Source of the DNA: DASYTH01 sp045806965
GTDB lineage: Bacteria; Actinomycetota; Actinomycetes; Mycobacteriales; Pseudonocardiaceae
Length of the DNA stretch: 64,000 nucleotides
NCBI GenBank assembly: GCA_045806965.1
Contig: JBJMIG010000022.1
Coordinates: forward strand, 1-64,000
Direction: 5' to 3'
In this document: one piece after another, positions 34,219 through 42,119 of the stretch
Numbering within the stretch: position 1 is the stretch's first letter
Layout of the letters: each line of letters begins with the position of its first letter
Notes under the pieces: model-generated
The model's database searches: none
The model's input: the letters and a program-made list of their open reading frames with translations, nothing else
What the model was told of the DNA's origin: nothing
Made by a program: the position numbers and the translations under genes

Positions 34219-34905
34219 GTGCCGGACGATCGCGAACCCGTAGTCGGATCGCTGCTCGCCTACCTCGACCCCGCGGACCGCGACGTCCTGCTCGGACTTG
34301 GCGCGCGGCGTTCCTTTCCGGGCGGGGAGTTACTGCTCCGCCAGGGTGATCCAACCGATCACGTGCTCGTGCTGGAGCAGGGTTGGGTTCGGGTTTTCTC
34401 CGCCACGACCAACGGACACGAGGTGCTCGTCGCGTTGCGCGGGCCCGGCGACGTGATCGGCGATCAGGCCGCCTTGCACGGTTGGCTGCGCACCGCGAGC
34501 ATCAGCACCCTGGAGCCGGTGAACGCGGTGCTGATCCGGGGGGAACAGTTGCTGGCCTGTCTGCGGACCAGGCCAACCATCGCGCTCGCCATGATCCGGC
34601 AGATGTCCGAGCGGCTCAGGGAAGCGGAAAGCGCCAGGATCGATTTCGCGGCGCTTGACGTGACGAAACGGGTCGCCACCTTTCTGCTGCGGTTGGCAGC
34701 GCAGCACGCAACGACGGAGCCGGACGGAATCGTGCTCCGCATGCCACTCACCCAGCAGGACATCGCCAACCGGGTCGGCGCATCCCGGCGGGCCGTCGCC
34801 CGGTCCCTTGCCGTGCTCCGCGAGCGGCAGATCGTCAGCACGTTGCGGCGCCGGATCGTGATCCGGGCACCGGACGTGCTCGAGCTGTTCAGCGGAGCCG
34901 AATGA
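34219..34905 (+). CDS. Crp/Fnr family transcriptional regulator
   Basis: 228 residues: a cyclic-nucleotide-binding fold about 10-125 (RRSFPGGELLLRQGDPTDHVLVLEQGWVRV, quoted in part; FSATTNGHEVLVALRGPGDVIGD), a dimer helix, and a Crp-type HTH about 150-215 (MPLTQQDIANRVGASRRAVARSLAVL). The phosphate-binding cassette is not the canonical cAMP type, and there are no N-terminal Fe-S cysteines, so the effector is unknown. GTG start at 34219. It overlaps the 3' end of a convergent small membrane protein. Confidence 0.87.
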   Translation: MPDDREPVVGSLLAYLDPADRDVLLGLGARRSFPGGELLLRQGDPTDHVLVLEQGWVRVFSATTNGHEVLVALRGPGDVIGDQAALHGWLRTASISTLEPVNAVLIRGEQLLACLRTRPTIALAMIRQMSERLREAESARIDFAALDVTKRVATFLLRLAAQHATTEPDGIVLRMPLTQQDIANRVGASRRAVARSLAVLRERQIVSTLRRRIVIRAPDVLELFSGAE

Positions 34906-35089
34906 CCTCAGCTGCGACGCCGGCCGGCCGTGCGGGTTGCGCCGGCCGGGTATCGACGGACGACGCACCCGGGTCGTTAGCCGCAGGTCCGGCCGCCGGA
35001 ACCAGCAGACCGGCTCCCAACACAATTCCCAGAAGGAACAGCCAGAAGGCCAGCCAAAGGGCCACCGAAAGCGTGACGTACACTTTCAT
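34889..35089 (-). CDS. Small membrane protein
   Basis: 66 residues: VTLSVALWLAFWLFLLGIVLGAGLLV helix at the N-terminus, then a Pro/Ala-rich tail. ATG at 35087-35089 is preceded by GGAGAGA. The stop overlaps the Crp/Fnr 3' end by 17 bases. Function unknown. Confidence 0.6.
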   Translation of the reverse strand: MKVYVTLSVALWLAFWLFLLGIVLGAGLLVPAAGPAANDPGASSVDTRPAQPARPAGVAAEVIRLR

Positions 35090-35387
35090 CGAATCTCTCC
35101 GTCGATTGTTCGCCCGGGTCCGCGTATTCGAGGATCGTCGGAAATGAACGGACCAGCGATGACGCGTGGCATGCTGATTGGGTGCCATTTGGCACATCTG
35201 GGAAGACTGGGCGACACCGCGGAGTTGATCACGATCTGTAGTGCGTGGACAAGTCCCGGACAAGTTGACAGAGAAGTGACAGACAGGAAGAGGGTCGGCG
35301 ACATGGCTGGCAGGCGAAGATGCCCCTGGGGTACCTCGTTACACTCAGCGCATGCTCGGTCAAACGGCCTTGACTCGGAGGACCCCA

Positions 35388-36365
35388 ATGGAGGGATTAT
35401 TTGCCAAACTTGTCAGCGAATTGAGGACTCTCCGTAAAGGCCGCGGACTCTTTGTAGGCCAGATCAGTGACCGCGTTGGGCCCGCCCTTCGCGAGGTGTG
35501 CGGGGTCGTCGATGGCGACGGGCCAGCAGAGATTCGCCGCAAGGTGGCTGAACGACTGGAGAGCCTGGCGAGCGGTCTGCCGGGGGATCTTCGAATTGCG
35601 CTGATGGCGGCATTTGGTATTGATCGCGACGCGCGGCTGCCGTTCTACCAGGACAGAGTTCGCTGGGCCGCGGAGAAGATTCGTCGCGATGATCGGACCG
35701 CACGGCGCCGGATCGACGAGGGCATCGACCGGGTCGCCGAGCTCGCGGCGAGTGCCTGGGGCGGTTCCGACTCGTTGATGTCGGAAGCCTCCGCCGCCGG
35801 TTGGCACACCGACGAGCTCAAGATCTCGCTGGTTCTCGACCAGCCGACGCCCGAGGCGTTCGAATGGCGCCGGGTCGTGGCCGAGCGCGATCACGTCAAC
35901 GAGCTCGATCTCGCGATGACGCTGACCTCAGGCCCGGATCGGGACCACCCGGTTGGCGTGGACGCGCTCAGCGTGGACGTGTTCTATGGCGGCACTCTGG
36001 CCCGCAGGAGCATGGAGTCGACAGACCGCTTGGGACTCGTGCTCGCCCTGCCTGAGGAACTGCATCGCGAGGACCGGCACGAGTTCGCGCTGCGCTATCG
36101 CGTGCTCAATGGCCAGATGCGGCCGCACTTCGTCTGTGTCCCGAAGCACCGGTGCGATGTGTTCGAACTTCGCATCCGTTTCAATCCAGACAAAATACCC
36201 AGCCAGATTTGGCGCCTGAGCGACGCATACCAACGCGACGTCGACGATCCGACTCCCTCCGGCGAAAACCTCACCGGCAATGCCGCCGGGGAGGTGCACA
36301 CCGTGTTCCGCCAGCTGACCCCCGGCCGCGCCTATGGCATCCGATGGACGCCGATGGCGCATTAG
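35388..36365 (+). CDS. Uncharacterised two-domain protein facing a nucleotidyl cyclase gene
   Basis: 325 residues, cytosolic. The N-terminal helical module (about 1-115) contains ELRTLRKGRGLFVGQISDRVG and LPGDLRIALMAAFGIDRDAR, then RWAAEKIRRDDRTARRRIDEG, a pattern I associate with adaptor-like N-domains of actinobacterial proteins. The C-terminal half (about 135-325) is beta-rich, with ELDLAMTLTSGPDRDHP, FYGGTLARRSMEST and FRQLTPGRAYGIRWTP. ATG at 35388 chosen for GGAGG seven bases upstream. Its stop is 3 bases from the stop of the convergent cyclase-like gene. No family name can be given. Confidence 0.75.
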   Translation: MEGLFAKLVSELRTLRKGRGLFVGQISDRVGPALREVCGVVDGDGPAEIRRKVAERLESLASGLPGDLRIALMAAFGIDRDARLPFYQDRVRWAAEKIRRDDRTARRRIDEGIDRVAELAASAWGGSDSLMSEASAAGWHTDELKISLVLDQPTPEAFEWRRVVAERDHVNELDLAMTLTSGPDRDHPVGVDALSVDVFYGGTLARRSMESTDRLGLVLALPEELHREDRHEFALRYRVLNGQMRPHFVCVPKHRCDVFELRIRFNPDKIPSQIWRLSDAYQRDVDDPTPSGENLTGNAAGEVHTVFRQLTPGRAYGIRWTPMAH

Positions 36366-36368
36366 GTG

Positions 36369-36992
36369 TCAGGCCGTTGCCCGCACGGTGGTGAACGGTG
36401 CGGGTGGCACGTAGACCCAGCCGCGGTGCGGATTCCCGGCCACCTCGACGTGCACCATCGGTTCGAAGTCGCGGTCGTCGATACCGTCGTAACGATGCCG
36501 GACCAGCGAACGGTAGATGTCGTCGGACACGACCAGGACCAGCGGCGCCGTCGTCTGGCGGAGTTGTACCTTCAATTCCGGCGCGTCGAGCAGCCGGCAG
36601 GTGATGTCAATGGCCTCGCCGAATGCCCCCCTTCGGTCGAAATGGACCTCTCCCGCGTGTACCGCCGACCGCAGCCGGAACCAGTGGTTCGGCTGATGCG
36701 CGTTATGGTCGGCAACCAGCTGGATGAGCGCCGGAATGAAGACGTTCAACAGCAGGGTCTTGGGCAGGTGATCCACCGGGTGGACCAGCACGAGCACGCC
36801 GTCACCGCGGTCCACCAGCTCGTCGCGGTGCTGCTCAACGATTCCGCACTCGCGCAATGCGCTTTCCAGTACGTCGTACATGTTGTGCCGAAGCTGGGCC
36901 TTAGCCGGATTGGTCCTCGTCGTGGAGCCCTCGACATCCACCGCGACTATGGCCCGGTGTAATGGCAGGACCGGCGACGACAGGGCGGTCAT
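36369..36992 (-). CDS. Class III nucleotidyl cyclase domain protein
   Basis: 207 residues, a stand-alone class III cyclase-like domain. Metal Asp19 in VAVDVEGST and Asp64 in VDRGDGVLVLV match the two metal ligands. RLRSAVHAGEVHFD and GEAIDITCRLLDA match the later core strands, with the transition-state Arg kept and the usual Asn replaced by Asp. It could make cAMP, cGMP or a pyrimidine cyclic nucleotide, or be a non-catalytic relative. No membrane or sensory domain. Lies tail-to-tail with the gene at 35388, 3 bases apart. Confidence 0.75.
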   Translation of the reverse strand: MTALSSPVLPLHRAIVAVDVEGSTTRTNPAKAQLRHNMYDVLESALRECGIVEQHRDELVDRGDGVLVLVHPVDHLPKTLLLNVFIPALIQLVADHNAHQPNHWFRLRSAVHAGEVHFDRRGAFGEAIDITCRLLDAPELKVQLRQTTAPLVLVVSDDIYRSLVRHRYDGIDDRDFEPMVHVEVAGNPHRGWVYVPPAPFTTVRATA

Positions 36993-37426
36993 GACCCTGC
37001 CCGCCTGTCATCGGTTGCTTGCCGTCCCAGCGCGGCACGTGAGCCCGCACCGGGACGTAGGGGAGTCTGGGAACATGCGGGCAGCAGGGTTCATTGCAGT
37101 TCCTCACTCACTGACGGCGCTCGCGCGCCGTGAAAGAATCGTCGACCTGGTCTGCCCAGGCCCCCACGCGTGCGCCCTTGCCGAACTTCAGAGGAATCAA
37201 TAGAGTTCCTTACATTTTTAGGGTAAGACTTTGACCCATGGCAGGCAAGTCGTTCACCACCGCCCATTTTGCTGCGATTGGACAGGTTCTCGCCAAGAAG
37301 CCAGTCAGGGACGACCAGCTGGGCACACCGGGCCACGCACACCACCCAGCGGACGCGGGGTCGGGCCGACCACTACACTTCCGACTTCAGCGGCCTGCTG
37401 AAGTTCTCTCAAAGGAGATGAGGCGC
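36993..37426. other. Gene-free interval before the XRE gene
   Basis: 434 bases between the cyclase-like gene and the XRE gene, which diverge. The XRE frame is open back to 37238, but the added 63 residues are low-quality sequence and lie before a good Shine-Dalgarno, so I treat this as leader. It holds the palindrome at 37384-37404. Confidence 0.5.
37384..37404. promoter_or_regulatory. Palindrome ACTTCAGC-GGCCT-GCTGAAGT before the XRE gene
   Basis: Perfect 8-bp arms ending about 9 bases before the AAAGGAG Shine-Dalgarno of the XRE gene. TACACT at 37374 could be a -10 box, which would place the palindrome on the transcription start. Likely autoregulatory operator. Confidence 0.55.
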
Positions 37427-38482
37427 GTGCAGTCGCCGGACGAGGCGCGCTCCACCTTGGCGCGCAGGCTGAAAGCCCTGCGCGAAGCCCACTGGACCAA
37501 CCACAAGCTCACCCAACTGCAGCTCGCGAAGGCACTGGGGGTGAGTGGGCCGCTGATCTCGTCCTGGGAGACCAACGCTCAGCTGCCGTCGGAGGATCGG
37601 CTCGAGGACTACGCCACGTTCTTCGCCAGTTCCCGGTCCGCCTCCGGAGGCCAGTACCGGCTCATCGAGCCGGCCAAGCTCAGTGATGACGAGCTGACCC
37701 GACGAGAGAACCTCCTCGCCGAGCTCGTCGAACTGAGAGCGGTGGCGATGGGTGATGCCGGACCACCGAGCTTCTGGCAGTTCCCGGCCCGACACGATGT
37801 GACGATTATCGGTTCCGAGCTGCCCGCCTATGTACGTGAATTGTTGCCCGACCCCAACCCGAACAGTCCAGACTTCGTCGAGCTTTACAAATACGCCGAC
37901 CTCGACGCGCTGTTCGAGCTCCACGGGCATATCAGGGCGCTGAACCCTGCCAACGTCGTCAATCTCCGCGCGCCGTCGGAACTCACGCCAGACGACTACA
38001 CCACCCACATTGTGCTGGTCGGGGGCATAGACTGGAATGCGCTGACCGCCGAGCTCCAGTACCGCTTGGACTTCCCGGTGCAGCAACGCCCACGGGAAAA
38101 GGCGTCCGATACCGGTGGCTTCGAGGTCGTCGCCGGAGGGAAACGCCAGCTGTTCGAACCAAGGCTTCGCGGCTCGTCGGATCAGAAGGTCCTTGTCGAG
38201 GACGTGGCACATTTCTATCGGGGGCACAACCCCTTCCGCGAACAACGTACAGTCACCATCTGCAACGGCATGTTCGGCCGTGGCACACTCGGTGTGGTTC
38301 GGGCATTGACCGATGTCCGGTTCCGCGAAGGCAACGAGGGATACCTCAGGACGCGCTTCGGCCACAACGTCGACACGCTCAGCCTTGTCACCCGAGTGTC
38401 CATGATCCGCGACGCGGTCGTCACCCCTGACTGGACCGTGGCGCGCAACAGACTTCATGAATGGCCGGAGACCAGAGCTTGA
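37427..38482 (+). CDS. XRE HTH protein with a large C-terminal sensor-like domain
   Basis: 351 residues. The HTH at about 8-65 (ARRLKALREAHW, TQLQLAKALGVSGPLISSWE) is followed by a long C-terminal domain. It starts with FWQFPARHDVTIIGSELP, continues with HIVLVGGIDWNALTAELQ and ends in VVRALTDVRFREGNEGYLR; this looks like an alpha/beta ligand-binding fold. GTG at 37427 chosen because AAGGAG lies nine bases upstream; the ATG directly abutting that box is less likely. Overlaps the next gene by 4 bases, so they form one operon. Function unknown. Confidence 0.8.
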   Translation: MQSPDEARSTLARRLKALREAHWTNHKLTQLQLAKALGVSGPLISSWETNAQLPSEDRLEDYATFFASSRSASGGQYRLIEPAKLSDDELTRRENLLAELVELRAVAMGDAGPPSFWQFPARHDVTIIGSELPAYVRELLPDPNPNSPDFVELYKYADLDALFELHGHIRALNPANVVNLRAPSELTPDDYTTHIVLVGGIDWNALTAELQYRLDFPVQQRPREKASDTGGFEVVAGGKRQLFEPRLRGSSDQKVLVEDVAHFYRGHNPFREQRTVTICNGMFGRGTLGVVRALTDVRFREGNEGYLRTRFGHNVDTLSLVTRVSMIRDAVVTPDWTVARNRLHEWPETRA

Positions 38483-39699
38483 GTATCGACGTCGTGCTGC
38501 GTCCTCCCACTGTCGCAGCCTCTCCGAATCACGACCCGTCACATCGCCGGCTGCTGAGCATCCCGGGAACGGCGTCGAAACACGCCGCCAAGGTCGACGC
38601 CATTGTCGTGCCAACCGCGCGAGATGCCGACAGCCTGTGCACCGCGATTCAGCTCGCGCGCCAACTCGGCTGCACTTTGGTGGCATTGTGCAGCCGCTCG
38701 TCGTTGCATTCCGCGGTGGCCGGCCGGGCCGCCGCGGCCGGCGTAGAGCTCATCGCCATCGACCTGAACAATCCGCCGGCCGGGCTGATGCCCCGCTTCG
38801 AGACTACCGAGTTGGTGGCCGGCCGGCCGTTCGAACAGAAGACGGACACCAGCCTGAAGCGCAACGTCGGGCTACTCCTCGCTTGCCTGATCGGCTGGAA
38901 ACGGATCGTCTTTCTCGACGACGACATCGCGGTTCCCCGGCCCGGCGACCTTGAGCGCACGGTGGGGCTGCTCGACTCCTACCATGCCGTCGGGATGAGC
39001 AATATCGGCTATCCGGACAACTCGGTCGTGTGCCACGCCTACCGGGAGTCGGGCGGCCCGCAGGACACCTTCATCGGCGGCGGCGGACTTGCCGTCGGCC
39101 GGCCGGCGATGAGGTCTTCTTTCTTCCCCAACATCTACAACGAGGACTGGTTCTTTCTGCTCGGCAATGCCCAGCTACGGCCGACGGCCGTCGCCGGTCG
39201 GGTGGAGCAGCGGCCTTACGACCCGTTCGTGAACAAGCGCGCCCGGGCCCAGGAACTCGGCGACTGCCTGGGGGAAGGGGTCTTCTGGCTGCTCGACGAC
39301 GGCCGCACGGTTGAGCATGCGACCGTTCAGTACTGGCAAGGTTTTCTGGGAAAACGGATCCGGTTCATCACGGAGACCATCGAACGGGTCGCGCTGCTCG
39401 ACGACCGGGCACCGGCGGAGCGGGACCGCATCATCTCGGCACTCAAGGCGGCACGCGGACGCAGCCGGCTGATCACGCCGGAGTTGTGTGTCGAGTATCT
39501 GGCGGCCTGGCGGACGGATCGGGTTCGCTGGCAGCGGCATGTCGCGGACCTGTCCGGCCGGTTGGTCGACGGATACCCGGTTCCGCGCCGGCCGGGCCGG
39601 GAACGGTTCTCGGACCCTGGAAAGCTGCTGGCGGAACTGGGTTTGGCGGATCGGACGATCATCGGCGGCCTCGGGGTCGAGGCAGGGCCAGCTGCTTGA
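38479..39699 (+). CDS. GT-A fold glycosyltransferase-like protein
   Basis: 406 residues. The nucleotide-sugar-binding fold is suggested by KVDAIVVPTARDADSL at the N-terminus and the DxD-like VFLDDDIAVP near residue 145. The later GGGGLAVGRPAMR and YNEDWFFLLG resemble acceptor and catalytic-acid regions of family 2-type enzymes. I favour the TTG at 38479, overlapping the XRE stop (TTGA) with GGAGA seven bases before it; an ATG at 38461 is the alternative. Coupled to the XRE-sensor gene. Overlaps the GNAT gene tail-to-tail by 41 bases. Donor and acceptor unknown. Confidence 0.75.
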   Translation: MSIDVVLRPPTVAASPNHDPSHRRLLSIPGTASKHAAKVDAIVVPTARDADSLCTAIQLARQLGCTLVALCSRSSLHSAVAGRAAAAGVELIAIDLNNPPAGLMPRFETTELVAGRPFEQKTDTSLKRNVGLLLACLIGWKRIVFLDDDIAVPRPGDLERTVGLLDSYHAVGMSNIGYPDNSVVCHAYRESGGPQDTFIGGGGLAVGRPAMRSSFFPNIYNEDWFFLLGNAQLRPTAVAGRVEQRPYDPFVNKRARAQELGDCLGEGVFWLLDDGRTVEHATVQYWQGFLGKRIRFITETIERVALLDDRAPAERDRIISALKAARGRSRLITPELCVEYLAAWRTDRVRWQRHVADLSGRLVDGYPVPRRPGRERFSDPGKLLAELGLADRTIIGGLGVEAGPAA

Positions 39700-40177
39700 C
39701 CAGGACGTCGCAGATCTCGGCCCGCACCGAGAGGCGATCGTCGTCGAGGCGGGCGTAGCAGACGACCGGGTTGTGGTTCCAGTGGGTGTAGCCGAGGCGT
39801 TTGTAGAGCCGGGCGGCATCGAGGTTGGTGATCTCGACGGCCAGCGCCACCTGATCGTGGCCGAGCCGATGCAGGTGCCGCTCGGCCGCAGTGATCAACT
39901 GAGTGCCGATGCCGCGATTCTGGTAACGGGGAACGACTTCCAGATGGGTGAGAAAAGGCACACCGGGCAGCAACATCCGGATCTCGGGTTCCTCCGCGGG
40001 CTCGAGGCGGAGATATACATCGCCCTGCGCACGGGCACCCTTCCACGCCGTCAACAGGATTCCCCGGCCGCTGTTCTGCCTGGCCAAGCGGTCGATGAAG
40101 AACTGCTGTTGGCCGAGCGCACCGACCAGAGCCTCGAGATCGGCCAGGCGGGCTGGGCGGACCTCTAAGTCGCGCAT
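39659..40177 (-). CDS. GNAT family N-acetyltransferase
   Basis: 172 residues. The acetyl-CoA-binding motif A is VVPRYQNRGIGTQLITAAERH, preceded by the beta4 strand LTHLEVVP; motif B is ITNLDAARLYKRLGYTHWNHN. Substrate unknown. The C-terminal extension after residue 150 overlaps the 3' end of the glycosyltransferase-like gene. The ECF42 stop lies 9 bases upstream. Confidence 0.87.
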   Translation of the reverse strand: MRDLEVRPARLADLEALVGALGQQQFFIDRLARQNSGRGILLTAWKGARAQGDVYLRLEPAEEPEIRMLLPGVPFLTHLEVVPRYQNRGIGTQLITAAERHLHRLGHDQVALAVEITNLDAARLYKRLGYTHWNHNPVVCYARLDDDRLSVRAEICDVLVKQLALPRPRGRR

Positions 40178-40186
40178 CCCTTCACG

Positions 40187-41449
40187 TTAGGTCAGACCCG
40201 ATGCGCAAGCGGTAGCGCGGTTTCGCAGCAGAGTGCGTTCGCGCTCGTTGCGGGTGAGCGTGGCGGCGCGCTCGAACTCGGCGCGGGCCTCGGCGGCGCG
40301 CCCGAGCTTGACCAGAAGGTCACCGCGCACGCTGGGCAGCAGGTGGTACCCGCGCAGGGCGGGATCGTCGACCAGCGTGTCGACCAGGGCCAGCCCCGCC
40401 TCCGGACCGTCCGCCATGCCGACCGCGACGGCGCGGTTCAACTCGATCACCGGGGACGGGATGAGCCCGGCCAGCGCGGCGTAGAGGCCGGCGATCCGGG
40501 TCCAGTCGGTGTCCTCCGGGACGCGCGACCGCGCATGGCAGGCGGCGATCGCGGCCTGCAGCGTGTACGGGCCCGGGGATTCGCTCAGCGTCTCGGCGCG
40601 CTCGAGAGCGGCCAGGCCGCGGTTGATCAACAGCCGGTCCCAGCGGGAGCGGTCCTGGTCGAGCAGCAGCACGGGCTCGCCGTTCGGCCCGGTACGGGCG
40701 GCGCCGCGCGAGGCCTGAATCTCCATCAGTGCGACCAGGCCCTGCACCTCGGGCTCCTTCGGCACCAGCCCGGCGAGGATCCGGCCGAGCCGAAGCGCGT
40801 CCGCGCACAGCGCCGGGCGCAACCAGTCATCCCCCGCGGTGGCCGAGTAACCCTCGTTGAAGACCAGGTAGACGACCTCGAGCACGGACGACAGCCGGGC
40901 GGCGCGCTCGGCCCCCTCCGGCACCTCGAACGGAACACCGGCCTTGGCGATCGCCTTCTTCGCCCGGACGATCCGCTGCGCCACGGTCGGCTCCGGCACC
41001 AGGAACGCCCTGGCGATCTCGTCGGTGGCCAGCCCGCCGAGCAGCCGCAGGGTCAGCGCGACCCGCGCCTCGGTGGACAGGATCGGGTGGCAGGCAACGA
41101 AGATCAGACGCAGCAGGTCGTCGCCGATCTCGTCGTCAATCGCGACGCCCAATTCCGGCTCGACACTGGTTTGCAGCTCGTGCCCCAGTTCGGCGAGCTT
41201 GCGGCCGAACGTCTCCCGGCGTCGGAACTGGTCGATGGCCCGGCGCTTGGCGGTAGCCATCAGCCAGGCACCGGGATTGCTCGGAATGCCGGACTCGGGC
41301 CACTGTTCGAGCGCGGCGACCAACGCGTCCTGGGCCAACTCCTCGGCCAGACCGATGTCGCGGACCATGCGCACCAGGCCGGCGATCACCCGGGCGGACT
41401 CGATGCGCCAGACCGCCTCGATCGCGCGGTTCGTGTCGGTTGCCGTCAC
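40187..41449 (-). CDS. RNA polymerase sigma factor, ECF42-type
   Basis: 420 residues: sigma region 2 about 10-85 (LAEELAQDALVAALEQWP, AKRRAIDQFRRRE), region 4 about 120-185 (LTLRLLGGLATDEIARAFLVPEPTVAQRI). The long C-terminal TPR-like extension is characteristic of the ECF42 group (LVFNEGYSATAGDDWLRPALCADALRL, quoted in part; IELNRAVAVGMADGPEAGL). Such factors usually pair with a YCII/DGPF protein; none is adjacent here. GTG at 41449 chosen since family members start TATDTNRAIEAVWRIES. Confidence 0.92.
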   Translation of the reverse strand: MTATDTNRAIEAVWRIESARVIAGLVRMVRDIGLAEELAQDALVAALEQWPESGIPSNPGAWLMATAKRRAIDQFRRRETFGRKLAELGHELQTSVEPELGVAIDDEIGDDLLRLIFVACHPILSTEARVALTLRLLGGLATDEIARAFLVPEPTVAQRIVRAKKAIAKAGVPFEVPEGAERAARLSSVLEVVYLVFNEGYSATAGDDWLRPALCADALRLGRILAGLVPKEPEVQGLVALMEIQASRGAARTGPNGEPVLLLDQDRSRWDRLLINRGLAALERAETLSESPGPYTLQAAIAACHARSRVPEDTDWTRIAGLYAALAGLIPSPVIELNRAVAVGMADGPEAGLALVDTLVDDPALRGYHLLPSVRGDLLVKLGRAAEARAEFERAATLTRNERERTLLRNRATACASGLT

Positions 41450-41514
41450 GGCGTCCAATCAAGCAGCTTCCACCCGGCCGGTGCAACCAGGTCGCCCGCT
41501 CCCCCGGCGCCCGC

Positions 41515-41856
41515 TCAACGCGACGATCGGGCCGCCGGCAACAACGCGACGCCGAGCAGGAGGCCGAGCACGACACCGGCGAAACCGAACGCCAGTCCGA
41601 TCAGCACGACCAGGCCGGCAAAGCCGAGCAGCATCAGGAAAGCACCGTGCAAGGTGGACGCCCAGCCGCCAACGGTCCGCTCGGCCAGGCACAGCCAGCC
41701 GTCCCAACTGGTGAGCAGTGCGCCGGTGGTTCGGCGGGCGCGGACCACCCGGAGCACCGGCGGCTTGCCGCCATGCGCGGGATCCCCGATGTCTTCGAGA
41801 TGCACAACGCGGCGGGTCGGCGGTTCGGGGGCGGGGGTCGGCGAGCTGATGCCCAA
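41515..41856 (-). CDS. Small membrane protein upstream of the sigma factor
   Basis: 113 residues: a hydrophilic N-terminal half (RRVVHLEDIGDPAHGGKPPVLRVVRAR) and two C-terminal hydrophobic helices (LHGAFLMLLGFAGLVVLIGLAFG and VVLGLLLGVALL). Likely TTG start at 41856; an internal GTG at 41805 is possible. Same strand as, and 65 bases before, the ECF42 gene. Could be a regulator of it, but no anti-sigma motif is visible. Confidence 0.55.
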   Translation of the reverse strand: MGISSPTPAPEPPTRRVVHLEDIGDPAHGGKPPVLRVVRARRTTGALLTSWDGWLCLAERTVGGWASTLHGAFLMLLGFAGLVVLIGLAFGFAGVVLGLLLGVALLPAARSSR

Positions 41857-42119
41857 CGTTTCTTGTCTCTCTGGTCAAAGTTGATCATTATTGCTGTGGC
41901 CGGGTGGCAATCATGGCCTATTGATCCTTGTGATCGTGCCGTAACCTGCCCTCCTCGCGGCGAACGGAGCGTATCCGTCGCCGAGCGGCACCATACCTTC
42001 GGTTGCCTGGGTCACGGTGACGACACGCCTAGCTCATACGCGGAGTTGTCCGTCGGACTGGCATTGCGCCAATAGAGTGGTTGGACTGTCGAAAATGGTC
42101 TGGACCTATACCACAGAGA

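Noticed and set aside
35388..36992. Calling the cyclase locus a Pycsar defence system
   Set aside because: No recognisable effector with a cyclic-nucleotide-binding domain in the same operon; the pair is convergent.
37238..37426. 63-residue N-terminal extension of the XRE protein
   Set aside because: Poor composition, contains the palindrome, and a good AAGGAG lies in front of the GTG at 37427.
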